Shown piece by piece: positions 8,232 to 16,073 of a stretch of DNA of 57,645 bases. The notes beneath the pieces were generated by a model. That model made no database searches and was not told the DNA's origin. It was given only the letters and a program-made list of their open reading frames with translations. Position numbers and translations under genes: made by a program. The stretch is from Amycolatopsis acididurans (GTDB lineage: Bacteria; Actinomycetota; Actinomycetes; Mycobacteriales; Pseudonocardiaceae): positions 1 through 57,645 of the forward strand of contig NZ_JAAXLS010000043.1 of NCBI RefSeq assembly GCF_012328925.1, read 5' to 3'. Each line of letters starts with the position of its first letter. The first letter of the stretch is position 1.

Positions 8232-9395
8232 GTGTCTGACGGTCCGGGGCTGTACCAGCTCGCTGAGGAGCACGAGGAGCTGCGGGCTGCCGTGCGCGCG
8301 CTTGCCGAGAAGGAAATCGCGCCCTACGCCGCCGAGGTGGACGAGCAGGAGCGATACCCGCACGAGGCTTACACGGCGCTGGTGAAATCGGGTTTCAACG
8401 CCGTGCACATCCCGGAGGAGTACGAGGGGCAGGGCGCGGACGCGATCACGGCGTGCATCGTGATCGAGGAGATCGCGCGTGTGGACGCGTCGGCCTCGCT
8501 GATTCCGGCGGTGAACAAGCTGGGCACGCAGCCGATTCTGCTGTCGGCGTCGGAGGGGCTGAAGAAGCAGGTCCTGCCCTCGATCGCGGCGGGCGAGGCC
8601 TCGGCCTCCTACGCGCTGTCGGAGCGTGAGGCCGGTTCGGACACCGCGTCGATGCGCACGCGTGCGCGGCTCGACGGCGACCAGTGGGTGCTCAACGGCA
8701 CGAAGTGCTGGATCACCAACGCCGGCGAGTCCACCTGGTACACCGTGATGGCGGTGAGCGACCCGGACGCGCCGAAGAAGTCCAACGGCATCTCGGCGTT
8801 CGTGGTGCACAAGGACGACCCGGGTTTCTCGGTGGGGCCGAAGGAGCGCAAGCTCGGCATCAAGGGCTCGCCGACGCGGGAGATCTACTTCGAGAACTGC
8901 ACGATCCCGGCCGACCGGATCATCGGTGAGCCCGGCACGGGGCTGAAGACCGCGCTGCGGACGCTGGACCACACGCGGCCGACGATCGGTGCGCAGGCGC
9001 TGGGGATCGCGCAGGGTGCGCTGGACGCCGCGGTGGCGTATGTGAAGGACCGCAAGCAGTTCGGCACGGCGATCGCCGATTTCCAGGGTGTGCAGTTCAT
9101 GCTCGCCGACATGGGCATGAAGATCGAGGCGGCGCGGAACCTGGTCTACGCCTCCGCCGCGGCCACGGAGCGCGGTGACGAGCGCGCGGGCTTCATCGCC
9201 AGCGCGGCCAAGACCTACGCCTCGGACGTCGCGATGCAGGTGACCACCGACGCCGTGCAGCTCTTCGGCGGCGCCGGCTACACCCGCGACTTCCCGGTCG
9301 AACGCATGATGCGCGACGCGAAGATCACCCAGATCTACGAGGGCACCAACCAGATCCAGCGCATGGTGATGGCCCGGGCGTTGCTGAAGGGCTGA
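8232..9395 (+). CDS. acyl-CoA dehydrogenase (FadE25-like)
   Basis: This flavoenzyme oxidises acyl-CoA to trans-2-enoyl-CoA and passes electrons to ETF. The 387-aa protein shows the full ACAD pattern: helical N-domain with EEHEELRAAVRALAEKEIAPY, the middle beta domain with YALSEREAGSD and KCWITNAGES, then RKQFGTAIADFQ, and the catalytic glutamate in IYEGTNQIQR (about E370) near the C-terminus. Length is that of short/medium-chain enzymes. GTG 8232 is preceded by GAAGGGG at good spacing; GTG 8223 in the same frame is the alternative. Next to purK-purE it corresponds, from memory, to fadE25 beside purE-purK in M. tuberculosis. Confidence 0.93.
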   Translation: MSDGPGLYQLAEEHEELRAAVRALAEKEIAPYAAEVDEQERYPHEAYTALVKSGFNAVHIPEEYEGQGADAITACIVIEEIARVDASASLIPAVNKLGTQPILLSASEGLKKQVLPSIAAGEASASYALSEREAGSDTASMRTRARLDGDQWVLNGTKCWITNAGESTWYTVMAVSDPDAPKKSNGISAFVVHKDDPGFSVGPKERKLGIKGSPTREIYFENCTIPADRIIGEPGTGLKTALRTLDHTRPTIGAQALGIAQGALDAAVAYVKDRKQFGTAIADFQGVQFMLADMGMKIEAARNLVYASAAATERGDERAGFIASAAKTYASDVAMQVTTDAVQLFGGAGYTRDFPVERMMRDAKITQIYEGTNQIQRMVMARALLKG

Positions 9396-9427
9396 TACCG
9401 AGCCCCGCCCGGACTATCATCCGGGGA

Positions 9428-10081
9428 ATGGCTCAGTCACCGAAGGCGGAGTTCGAGGCGATATACCAAGGCGCCCACATTCCCTGGGACATCGGCGAGC
9501 CGCAGCCCGCGCTGGCGGAGCTCGTGAACGCCGGATGGTGCGTCGGTGTGGTGCTGGACGCGGGGTGCGGCACCGGCGAACTCGGGCTGGCCGTCGCGAG
9601 GCGGGGGCACACCGTCACGGGGCTGGACGTCTCGCCCCGCGCCATCGAGCTGGCCCGCCGCAAGGCTGCCGAGCGGGACCTCGAAGCGCGTTTCGAGGCC
9701 ACCGACATCACCGAGCTGACCGGGTACGACGACGCGTTCGACACGGTGGTGGACAGCGGGCTGCTGCACGTGCTCGACCCGACGGCGCAGGAGCGGTACC
9801 TGGGCGTGCTGCGCAGGGTGTGCCGTCCGGGCGGACGGGTCGCGGTGCTGTGCTTCGCCGACGTACCCGGCGCGCGGACGCCCGGTGGTCGCGGGCTGAC
9901 CGAGGCCCGGCTGCGCGAGCTGTTCACCGACGGCTGGGAGATCGAGGCGTTCGAGCGGGCCGGCGTGCTCGGCATCATCCCGGAGGGCCTCGGCGAGCAG
10001 AGCGAATGGCCGAAGGACGACCGCGGCCGGACGCCGATGACCGGGTGGCGGCTGCGCGCCCGCCGGCGGAAAACGGACTGA
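9428..10081 (+). CDS. class I SAM-dependent methyltransferase
   Basis: The 217-aa protein has a Rossmann methyltransferase core: motif I VVLDAGCGTGELG (41-53), the acidic GLDVSPRAIELARRKA that binds the ribose, TDITEL, and DTVVDSGLLHVL. Such enzymes transfer a methyl group from S-adenosylmethionine to a small molecule; the closest overall pattern is the thiopurine-S-methyltransferase/TehB-like group, but the substrate cannot be told. A -10-like TATCAT (9415-9420) sits seven bases before ATG 9428, so the transcript is probably leaderless. CCCGGA and TCCGGG (9408-9413, 9420-9425) flank the -10 as an inverted repeat. Confidence 0.85.
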   Translation: MAQSPKAEFEAIYQGAHIPWDIGEPQPALAELVNAGWCVGVVLDAGCGTGELGLAVARRGHTVTGLDVSPRAIELARRKAAERDLEARFEATDITELTGYDDAFDTVVDSGLLHVLDPTAQERYLGVLRRVCRPGGRVAVLCFADVPGARTPGGRGLTEARLRELFTDGWEIEAFERAGVLGIIPEGLGEQSEWPKDDRGRTPMTGWRLRARRRKTD

Positions 10082-10161
10082 ACGACACATTTCTGCTGCC
10101 GAAGGCTGAATTTTCGGCCCAGCACGGGCGCAGTGCACCCCTGCTGGGGCACGCTGGACAT

Positions 10162-10317
10162 GTGCCGCCCAAGGAACCCGCGCCCATCTTCGCACTCGTC
10201 GCGCTTGTGCTCGGCATCGTCGCGGCCGCGTCCAACGGCGATGCGTGGTGGTTGCTCGCTGGGCTGTTCGGCTTCATCTTCCTCGCGGAGAAACCGGCCG
10301 GTCCGTCCGCTATGTGA
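10162..10317 (+). CDS. small membrane protein of 51 residues
   Basis: A short frame from GTG 10162 encodes an N-terminal VPPKEPAP followed by two hydrophobic helices, about residues 9-24 (IFALVALVLGIVAAAS) and 28-42 (WWLLAGLFGFIFLA), and a short polar tail. A -10-like CACGCT (10150-10155) lies six bases before the GTG, in line with leaderless starts elsewhere in the window. Hydrophobic pattern and promoter spacing support a real gene; the function is unknown. It follows the methyltransferase by 80 bases. Confidence 0.6.
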   Translation: MPPKEPAPIFALVALVLGIVAAASNGDAWWLLAGLFGFIFLAEKPAGPSAM

Positions 10318-10427
10318 GCATGCTTCCGACGCTGACCGCGCTGTTCGCGGGCGGCCGGCTCTCGCTGACCATCTCCTCCTCGGCCGCCTTCGCGCGCTGC
10401 GGGCCGGACCGGCGACCGCCTGAGCGG

Positions 10428-11135
10428 TCAGGAAAGCAGGTCGACCGTCGTCCGCTCGGCGCGGCGGCGGTCGTCCAGCTTCGCCGGGTCCGCGTTGCTC
10501 ACGTGCACCAGACGCGCGCCCGCCGACAGCGGGGCGAGCAGCCCTTCCAGCACCCCGTCCGGAATAACCCACTCCACAGTGGACAGAACCCGGTCGGATG
10601 CGGAGATCCCGGCTTTCGCGGCGCGGGAGCGGGCTTCGGCGAGCGCCTGCTCCACTGTGGACGAATTCAGCGCCGGTGTGTCGTCGCCGACGGGGACCAG
10701 CGGGCTGAAGTCGTCACCGGCGAGCCGTGCCTCGGACAGGTAGTCCAGTGCGCCTCCCGCGGGCGGTTCGGACAGGCCGCGGCCCATCGGGTCGAGCGAG
10801 ACCACGGCGGTGGCCTGCGCGCCCGTCGCGATCCCGCCCGGCGGCACGAACGCGACCCGAGAGCCGTCCGGGTCGGAGACCACGTGGCCGCCACACCACC
10901 ACGCCCCGAGCAGCACGCCCGCCGTCTGCCAGTGCGCGGGCAGCAGCACCGCCACCGGATCGCCCGGCTCCACATCGAATTCCTCGACCAGCCAGTTCGC
11001 GGTCTTCGCGGCCCAGTTCATCGCCGTCGCGACCGACAGTTCGATCCGGCTGCCGACCGCGTCGTCGTAGTGCGTGATCAGCGGCTTCGCCGGCTGGGAC
11101 AGCAGAGGACGCAGGAGGTGCTCGGTTAGGCTCAC
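10428..11135 (-). CDS. TIGR03089-type protein (truncated AMP-binding-enzyme-like)
   Basis: The 235-aa protein matches the actinobacterial TIGR03089 family: it resembles the N-terminal part of AMP-binding ligases (AMNWAAKTANWLVEEFDVEPGDPVAVLLPAHWQTAGVLLGAWW) but lacks the P-loop and the C-terminal lysine domain, so adenylation is unlikely. The family sits next to an LCP gene in many actinobacteria (Rv3268 beside Rv3267, from memory), and here it begins ten bases after the LCP stop. GTG 11135 is chosen because TAGCCT (11143-11148) lies seven bases upstream, giving it a possible leaderless promoter inside the end of the LCP gene. The function is unknown. Confidence 0.8.
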   Translation of the reverse strand: MSLTEHLLRPLLSQPAKPLITHYDDAVGSRIELSVATAMNWAAKTANWLVEEFDVEPGDPVAVLLPAHWQTAGVLLGAWWCGGHVVSDPDGSRVAFVPPGGIATGAQATAVVSLDPMGRGLSEPPAGGALDYLSEARLAGDDFSPLVPVGDDTPALNSSTVEQALAEARSRAAKAGISASDRVLSTVEWVIPDGVLEGLLAPLSAGARLVHVSNADPAKLDDRRRAERTTVDLLS

Positions 11136-11145
11136 GGACCGAAGG

Positions 11146-12405
11146 CTAGTTGACGCAGCTGACGCCGTTGATGCTGGTCCGCGCCAGCGGAGCGGCACCG
11201 GCCGCCGCGCCGCCGCCCGAGGCGCCACCGCCGCCGGCCGAGCGCCCCGCGACCCCGTTGAGGTACGTGCGCACGGCCTGCGGATCGACCTGGACGATGC
11301 TCTGCCCGTCCGGGCTACGGCCGTTGATCGTGATGACCGGAATCGTCTCGAACCGCACGTCCCCGGACGCGAGCCCCTTGGCCTTCTCCGCGAACTGCAG
11401 CAGGTCGAAGTCCGGGTCGAGCACGAGCGACTTGCGCAGCGCGTCGGTGAGGCTGTTCAGCGTTCCCGGGTTGGTCAGCACGCCCGCCGTGAGCACCTTG
11501 TGCAGCGCGGAACCGAGGAACACCTGCTGCCGGACGATCCGGTCGAGGTCGCCGCGCGGAAGGTTCTTGCGCTGCCGTACGAACGACAGCGCCTCGCCAC
11601 CCGACACCGTGTGCACGCCCGCGGTGAAGTTCGCGCCCGAGTCCTTGTCCTCGGTGGCGTGGTTGAGGCACACGTCCACGCCGCCGAGTGCCTCGGTGAT
11701 CAGGTAGAAGCCGAGCAGGTTGACCTCGGCGTAGTGGTCGATACGGATCTGGGTGAACTCCTGGATGGTCTGGACCAGGGCCCTGCGCCCGGCCTGGTCC
11801 GAATCGCGTTCGATCCCTGCCGTGTCGGTCTTTCCCTGGGCGCGCAGCTGGTCCGCCTCCGCCCGTTTCGCGGTGCCGAACACCGAGTTGATCTTGGCTT
11901 GGCCGCCCTTGGGCACGTCCACCCACGTGTCGCGGGGAATGGAGATCGCGGTCGGCTTCCCGCCGTTCTTCGGCACCCGCAGGATGATCAGCGTGTCGGT
12001 GTTGACGCCTTCGGTCTGCTCGGTGCGCAGTGCCTTGAGCACCGACAGCGGAAGCGGGTTGCCCTGCATGTCGGTGCGCGCGTCCACGCCGACGAGCAGG
12101 ATGTCCTCGGCACCGTCGTCGGCGGGCGGCGGTGGAACGTCGTTGTCGGGCCGGCTCAGGATGTCCGTCGTCTGCAGATTGCCCTGCGTCTTGTGATACG
12201 TCAGGTACGCGTAGCCGGTGACGGCCAGCGCCACGACCGAAATCAGGGCCAGCGTGACCTTGGCCACCGCACGTAGTCCCCGTCGCCCGTGCGACGGAGG
12301 TGCCTGCTCGGTCGGGGCCGCCTCGGCGGGTGGCGTACGCGGATAAGGCGTCGGCTTCACCGGTTCCGGCGCAGCCTGCGCACGCTCGTCGTTCTCCTCG
12401 GCCAA
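11146..12405 (-). CDS. LytR-CpsA-Psr (LCP) family wall-polymer ligase
   Basis: LCP proteins move polyprenyl-pyrophosphate-linked glycans onto peptidoglycan; in mycobacteria the homologous Lcp1 joins arabinogalactan. The 419-aa protein has a Pro-rich cytoplasmic N-terminus, one membrane helix (about 45-70) and an extracellular LCP domain with ILLVGVDAR, NTDTLIILRV, ISIPRDTWVD (conserved Arg-Asp) and FVRQRKNLPRGDLDRIVRQQ. The start is TTG 12405, the only start near the N-terminus, after GGGGGAGACACGGGG. It is read in the same direction as the second LCP gene and opposite to rmlB-rmlD. The position beside rhamnose genes supports arabinogalactan ligation. Confidence 0.93.
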   Translation of the reverse strand: MAEENDERAQAAPEPVKPTPYPRTPPAEAAPTEQAPPSHGRRGLRAVAKVTLALISVVALAVTGYAYLTYHKTQGNLQTTDILSRPDNDVPPPPADDGAEDILLVGVDARTDMQGNPLPLSVLKALRTEQTEGVNTDTLIILRVPKNGGKPTAISIPRDTWVDVPKGGQAKINSVFGTAKRAEADQLRAQGKTDTAGIERDSDQAGRRALVQTIQEFTQIRIDHYAEVNLLGFYLITEALGGVDVCLNHATEDKDSGANFTAGVHTVSGGEALSFVRQRKNLPRGDLDRIVRQQVFLGSALHKVLTAGVLTNPGTLNSLTDALRKSLVLDPDFDLLQFAEKAKGLASGDVRFETIPVITINGRSPDGQSIVQVDPQAVRTYLNGVAGRSAGGGGASGGGAAAGAAPLARTSINGVSCVN

Positions 12406-12458
12406 CCCCGTGTCTCCCCCGTCTGCCCCTGCGGTCGTCTCAGGTTAAGGCACGGCCC

Positions 12459-13799
12459 CTAATTGACGCAGGCAAGTTCGCCACCCGTGATGGCAGGCGG
12501 CGCGGCGGAGGTAGGTGTCGTGGTGGCCGCCGAGGACGAAGCGGACGACGAAGCGGACCGGGACGGTGCCGAGGACCGTCCCGAGGACGGTGGCGCGGAG
12601 GGGGTGGTGGTCTTCGCCGCGGAGCCGGACGTGCTGGGCGTGGTCGTCGTGGTGGCCGCGCCGGGGTCGGCGGTCAGCTGGTTCACGAACTCGTGCACCT
12701 GCTCCGGGTCGACGCGCATCACGTCCGCGCCGCCGATGACCGCGTTGCCCTGCACCGGAATCGTGCGGAACTCGACCGCGCCGCTGTTGAGCCCGCGCAT
12801 CTGCGCGGCGAACTCCACCAGATCCCAGTTGTCGGAGAGCACCACCGACTTCTTCACGGCGGTGATCACCTCGGACACCTTGGTGGGATTGGCCAGCACG
12901 TCGCGCGAGAGCACCTTGCGGGCGAGGCCGGACAGGAACGCCTGCTGACGCGCGATCCGGTCGAGGTCACCGTTGGGCAGGTCGTACCGCTGCCGCACGA
13001 ACGCCAGCGCCTGCACGCCTTCGATCGACTGCCGCCCCGCAGGCAGATCGACCCCGGACTTGCGTTCCTTGACCGGCCCGTTCAGGCACACCTCGACGCC
13101 GCCGAGGGCCTTGGTGACCTCGTAGAAACTGGCCAGGTTGACCTCGGCGTAGCGGTCGATCATGCCCGGTTTGCCCATGAACGCCTCGACCGTGGCGACC
13201 AGGTTCTTCCGCCCGGCGAGTTTCGCCTGCCGGTCGGCCTCGGCGATGTCCGCCCCGTGCTTGAGCGCGTCGTTGAACTTGTCGTTGTAGGCGTAGGCGA
13301 AGGCGCCGTTGAGCTTGTGCTTGCCGAAGCCGCCCGCCAGTTCGACCCACGAGTCACGCGGGAACGAGATCGCGACCGCGCGCCGCCCGTCCTGCGGGAT
13401 GTGCACGAGGATCATCGTGTCGGTCTGCTTCTCGCCGTCGGAGTCACCCGCGTGCAGCATGTCGAGCACCTCACGCGGCAGCGGATTGCCCTGCGCGTCG
13501 GTGCGGCTGTCCATGCCGACGAGAAGGATGTCGACGGCGCCGTCGAGAGGTACGGCGTGCAGCTGGTTGTCGTCGAAGACCTGTGCGGTGGCGAGGCCGG
13601 CGTTGGGATCGCCGATGAACTGCCAGCCGTACCAGGTCAGCACCAGCACCGCGACCGAGACCAGGCCGATCAGCGTCTTGCCGCCGCGCGTGAGCAGCAG
13701 CACGAACGCCCGTTTGCGGCGCCGGCGGGAAGGAATGGGTGGTGCGGGCCAGGAGGTCTCCTCCGTAGCGTCCTGGCGGGTGGTAACCCCGTCGGTCAC
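12459..13799 (-). CDS. LCP family wall-polymer ligase with a Ser/Thr/Pro-rich tail
   Basis: A second LCP enzyme of 446 aa: a basic cytoplasmic stretch (RRRRKR), a membrane helix at about 42-62, and the LCP domain with ILLVGMDSRTD, TDTMILVHI, ISFPRDSWVE and FVRQRYDLPNGDLDRIARQQ. The last approximately 70 residues are Ser/Thr/Pro/Ala-rich, a likely extracellular linker that could be O-mannosylated, ending in ELACVN like its neighbour's CVN. GTG 13799 follows a GGGAGGAG ribosome site; a longer start at 13820 would place that site inside the coding region. The two LCP genes probably arose by duplication and may be co-transcribed (53-base gap). Confidence 0.92.
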   Translation of the reverse strand: MTDGVTTRQDATEETSWPAPPIPSRRRRKRAFVLLLTRGGKTLIGLVSVAVLVLTWYGWQFIGDPNAGLATAQVFDDNQLHAVPLDGAVDILLVGMDSRTDAQGNPLPREVLDMLHAGDSDGEKQTDTMILVHIPQDGRRAVAISFPRDSWVELAGGFGKHKLNGAFAYAYNDKFNDALKHGADIAEADRQAKLAGRKNLVATVEAFMGKPGMIDRYAEVNLASFYEVTKALGGVEVCLNGPVKERKSGVDLPAGRQSIEGVQALAFVRQRYDLPNGDLDRIARQQAFLSGLARKVLSRDVLANPTKVSEVITAVKKSVVLSDNWDLVEFAAQMRGLNSGAVEFRTIPVQGNAVIGGADVMRVDPEQVHEFVNQLTADPGAATTTTTPSTSGSAAKTTTPSAPPSSGRSSAPSRSASSSASSSAATTTPTSAAPPAITGGELACVN

Positions 13800-13926
13800 G
13801 CTCGCTCCTCCCGCCCCCACCGGTTTGTGAATGCTTCCAGATTACTGTTCTCCCTACTGAGACGCCCGTGGGCTGGCGTACGTTGCCCTGGTCGGGGCAG
13901 ACTGCACGGACAGGAGGCGGTTTCGG

Positions 13927-14919
13927 ATGCGGGTGCTGGTGACCGGGGGAGCGGGTTTCATCGGATCCCATTACGTGCGGCAGGTGCTGAGCGGGGCTTA
14001 TCCCTCGCTCACCGATGCCGAGGTCGTGGTGCTGGACAAGCTGACCTACGCGGGTAACGAGGCGAACCTCGCGCCGGTCGCGGACAGCGCGCGTTTCCGT
14101 TTCGTGCGCGGGGATATCTGTGACGCGGAACTGGTGGGGGAGCTGATGTCCGGCGTCGATCTCGTGGTGCACTTCGCCGCCGAGTCGCATGTGGACCGTT
14201 CGATCGCGGGGTCGGCGGACTTCGTGCTGACCAACGTGCTCGGTACGCAGACCCTGTTGCAGGGCGCGCTGGAGGCCGCGGTCGGCAAGTTCGTGCACGT
14301 GTCCACCGATGAGGTCTACGGCACCATCGAAAGCGGTTCGTGGACCGAGAATCACTTGCTGGAGCCCAATTCGCCGTACTCGGCGTCGAAGGCGTCCTCC
14401 GATCTGCTCGCACGGTCCTACCACCGCACGCACGGACTGCCGGTCTGCGTCACCCGGTGCTCGAACAACTACGGTCCGTACCAGTTCCCGGAGAAGGTCA
14501 TCCCCCTGTTCGTGACGAACCTGCTCGACGGGCGGAAAGTGCCGCTCTACGGCGACGGTCTGAACATCCGTGACTGGCTGCATGTGGACGATCACTGCCA
14601 CGGCATCCAGCTCGTCGCGGACGGCGGCAGAGCAGGGGAGATCTACAACATCGGTGGTGGCACCGAACTGACCAACCGGGAGCTGACCGAACGGCTGCTG
14701 GCCGCGGTCGGTGCGGGCTGGGATCAGGTGGAGCCGGTGCCCGACCGCCTCGGACACGACCGCCGGTATTCGGTGGACATCACCAAGATCGGTGCCGAGC
14801 TGGGCTACCGGCCGCGCGTGCCCTTCGACGAGGGGCTCGCCGCGACGGTCGCGTGGTACCGGGACAACCGGCGCTGGTGGGAACCGCTCAAGGACCGTGC
14901 CGCGCTCGTGGGGAAGTGA
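13927..14919 (+). CDS. rmlB: dTDP-glucose 4,6-dehydratase
   Basis: RmlB makes dTDP-4-keto-6-deoxyglucose in the dTDP-L-rhamnose pathway. The 330-aa protein is an extended SDR with the NAD motif VTGGAGFIGS (5-14), STDEVYG carrying the catalytic Asp128-Glu129, and YSASK (Y151/K155). Length is normal. ATG 13927 follows ACAGGAGG. rmlD follows after seven bases. dTDP-rhamnose feeds the linker between peptidoglycan and galactan that WbbL (27256) builds. rmlA and rmlC are not in the window. Confidence 0.97.
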   Translation: MRVLVTGGAGFIGSHYVRQVLSGAYPSLTDAEVVVLDKLTYAGNEANLAPVADSARFRFVRGDICDAELVGELMSGVDLVVHFAAESHVDRSIAGSADFVLTNVLGTQTLLQGALEAAVGKFVHVSTDEVYGTIESGSWTENHLLEPNSPYSASKASSDLLARSYHRTHGLPVCVTRCSNNYGPYQFPEKVIPLFVTNLLDGRKVPLYGDGLNIRDWLHVDDHCHGIQLVADGGRAGEIYNIGGGTELTNRELTERLLAAVGAGWDQVEPVPDRLGHDRRYSVDITKIGAELGYRPRVPFDEGLAATVAWYRDNRRWWEPLKDRAALVGK

Positions 14920-14926
14920 TGCGCCG

Positions 14927-15811
14927 ATGCTCAGTGTGCTGGTACCCGGTGGAACCGGTCAGCTAGGCCGCGACCTCGCGGCGCTGGCGTCCGAGGACGT
15001 CGAGGTCGTGGCGCCCGGTTCGGCCGAACTGGATCTGACCAGCACCGGCGCGGTGGTGGCCGCGGTGAGCGCGCTCGCCGAGCGGGCACGCGAGGGCGGG
15101 CGGGAGCCACTGGTCGTCAACGCGGCGGCGTACACGGCCGTCGACGCGGCGGAAACCGATGAGCGGCGGGCATTCGCGGTCAACGCCGACGGGCCGAGGG
15201 TGCTCGCGGCGGCGTGCTCGTCGCGGCGGATCCCGCTGCTGCACGTGTCGACCGACTATGTGTTCCCCGGGGACGCGGACCGCCCCTACGAACCCGAGGA
15301 CACGCTGGGACCGCGCAGCGCGTACGGGCGGACGAAGGCGGCGGGTGAGGACGCGGTGCTCGGGTCCGGCGCGCGGGCATGGATCGTTCGCACGGCGTGG
15401 GTCTACGGCAAGTCCGGCGGCAACTTCGTACACACCATGCTGCGGCTGGAAAAAGAGCACGACAGGTTGTCCGTTGTGGATGATCAGCGCGGTTCGCCGA
15501 CGTGGTCGGCCGATCTCGCGGCGGGACTGCTCGAACTCGGCAAGTCCGTTGTGGACGGGCGGGCGCCGGCCCGGCGGGTGCTGCACTGCACGGGTGCCGG
15601 CGAGGTCACCTGGTTCGGTTTCGCCCGCGCGATCTTCGCGGAGATCGGCGCGGATCCCGAACGCGTCAAACCGTGTACCACGGCCGAGTTTCCCCGTCCC
15701 GCACAGCGTCCGGCGTATTCGGTGCTGTCCAACGAGGCGTGGCGGGCGGCCGGGCTGACGCCGTTGCGGCCGTGGCGCGAGGCACTGCACGCATACTTCG
15801 CCACCCCATAG
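14927..15811 (+). CDS. rmlD: dTDP-4-dehydrorhamnose reductase
   Basis: RmlD reduces dTDP-4-keto-L-rhamnose to dTDP-L-rhamnose with NAD(P)H. The 294-aa protein shows VLVPGGTGQLGRDL (5-18), NAAAYTAVDAAETD, HVSTDYVFPGD and YGRTKAAGE with the Tyr/Lys pair. ATG 14927 lies eight bases after the rmlB stop, so the two form an operon. Length is typical. The gene precedes the iron-box cassette by 140 bases; that gap contains no other gene. Confidence 0.96.
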   Translation: MLSVLVPGGTGQLGRDLAALASEDVEVVAPGSAELDLTSTGAVVAAVSALAERAREGGREPLVVNAAAYTAVDAAETDERRAFAVNADGPRVLAAACSSRRIPLLHVSTDYVFPGDADRPYEPEDTLGPRSAYGRTKAAGEDAVLGSGARAWIVRTAWVYGKSGGNFVHTMLRLEKEHDRLSVVDDQRGSPTWSADLAAGLLELGKSVVDGRAPARRVLHCTGAGEVTWFGFARAIFAEIGADPERVKPCTTAEFPRPAQRPAYSVLSNEAWRAAGLTPLRPWREALHAYFATP

Positions 15812-15921
15812 CCAGTACCCGACGGAGCGAATCGGGGGTCTCCGGCTGACCGGCTGTAGTCGAACATCGCCCCCGTTTGACCGATGACGTTGACCCCGAT
15901 GCCGTCGTAGGGTTGCCTTCG

Positions 15922-15940
15922 TAAGGTTCCCCTAACCTTT
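15922..15940. promoter_or_regulatory. DtxR/IdeR-like iron box upstream of the 38-aa peptide gene
   Basis: TAAGGTTCCCCTAACCTTT matches the DtxR/IdeR consensus TTAGGTTAGCCTAACCTAA at 14 of 19 positions, and at 16 if A and T are treated alike at the outer W positions. The strong right half CCTAACCT is intact. It ends one base before the ribosome site (GGAGG, 15942-15946) of the peptide gene, where a bound repressor would block transcription or elongation. Iron-dependent repression is inferred. Confidence 0.65.
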
Positions 15941-15951
15941 CGGAGGCTCGA

Positions 15952-16068
15952 ATGGGAAACGAGGAAACTCGCCGTAGCGGTCTGCTGCTGGACGTGGAAG
16001 ACCTGCAGGCGGCCGTGGACCGCGGCAAGGCGGGCGGCGCCGTCGCGGACAACGACGGTAACGACTGA
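15952..16068 (+). CDS. 38-aa acidic peptide, candidate precursor of a modified peptide
   Basis: A short frame from ATG 15952, with GGAGG five bases upstream, encodes 38 residues. The first half is charged and helical (LLLDVEDLQAAVDRG, 11-25, leader-like), then KAGG ending in Gly28-Gly29, then a nine-residue tail AVADNDGND that is rich in Asp and Asn. The Gly-Gly resembles the cleavage site of double-glycine leaders and DNDGND resembles a metal-binding DxDGxD loop. The stop lies five bases before the JmjC-oxygenase gene, so translation is coupled. The iron box just upstream suggests expression under iron limitation. I know no named family for it. A precursor-peptide role is inference; a small regulatory partner is the alternative. 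Confidence 0.65.
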   Translation: MGNEETRRSGLLLDVEDLQAAVDRGKAGGAVADNDGND

Positions 16069-16073
16069 CGGGC

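Noticed and set aside
10320..10427. A possible short gene after the 51-aa membrane protein
   Set aside because: The frame from ATG 10320 continues as an antisense shadow of the TIGR03089 gene and shows no hydrophobic or domain pattern.
11117..11135. GGTTAGGCTCAC resembling an iron box at the TIGR03089 start
   Set aside because: Only about 12 of 19 consensus positions match, outer arms are wrong, and the bases are coding. I see no iron-related gene nearby.
10428..11135. A broken acyl-CoA synthetase pseudogene
   Set aside because: The short form is a conserved family of its own with a proper start and stop and conserved neighbourhood.
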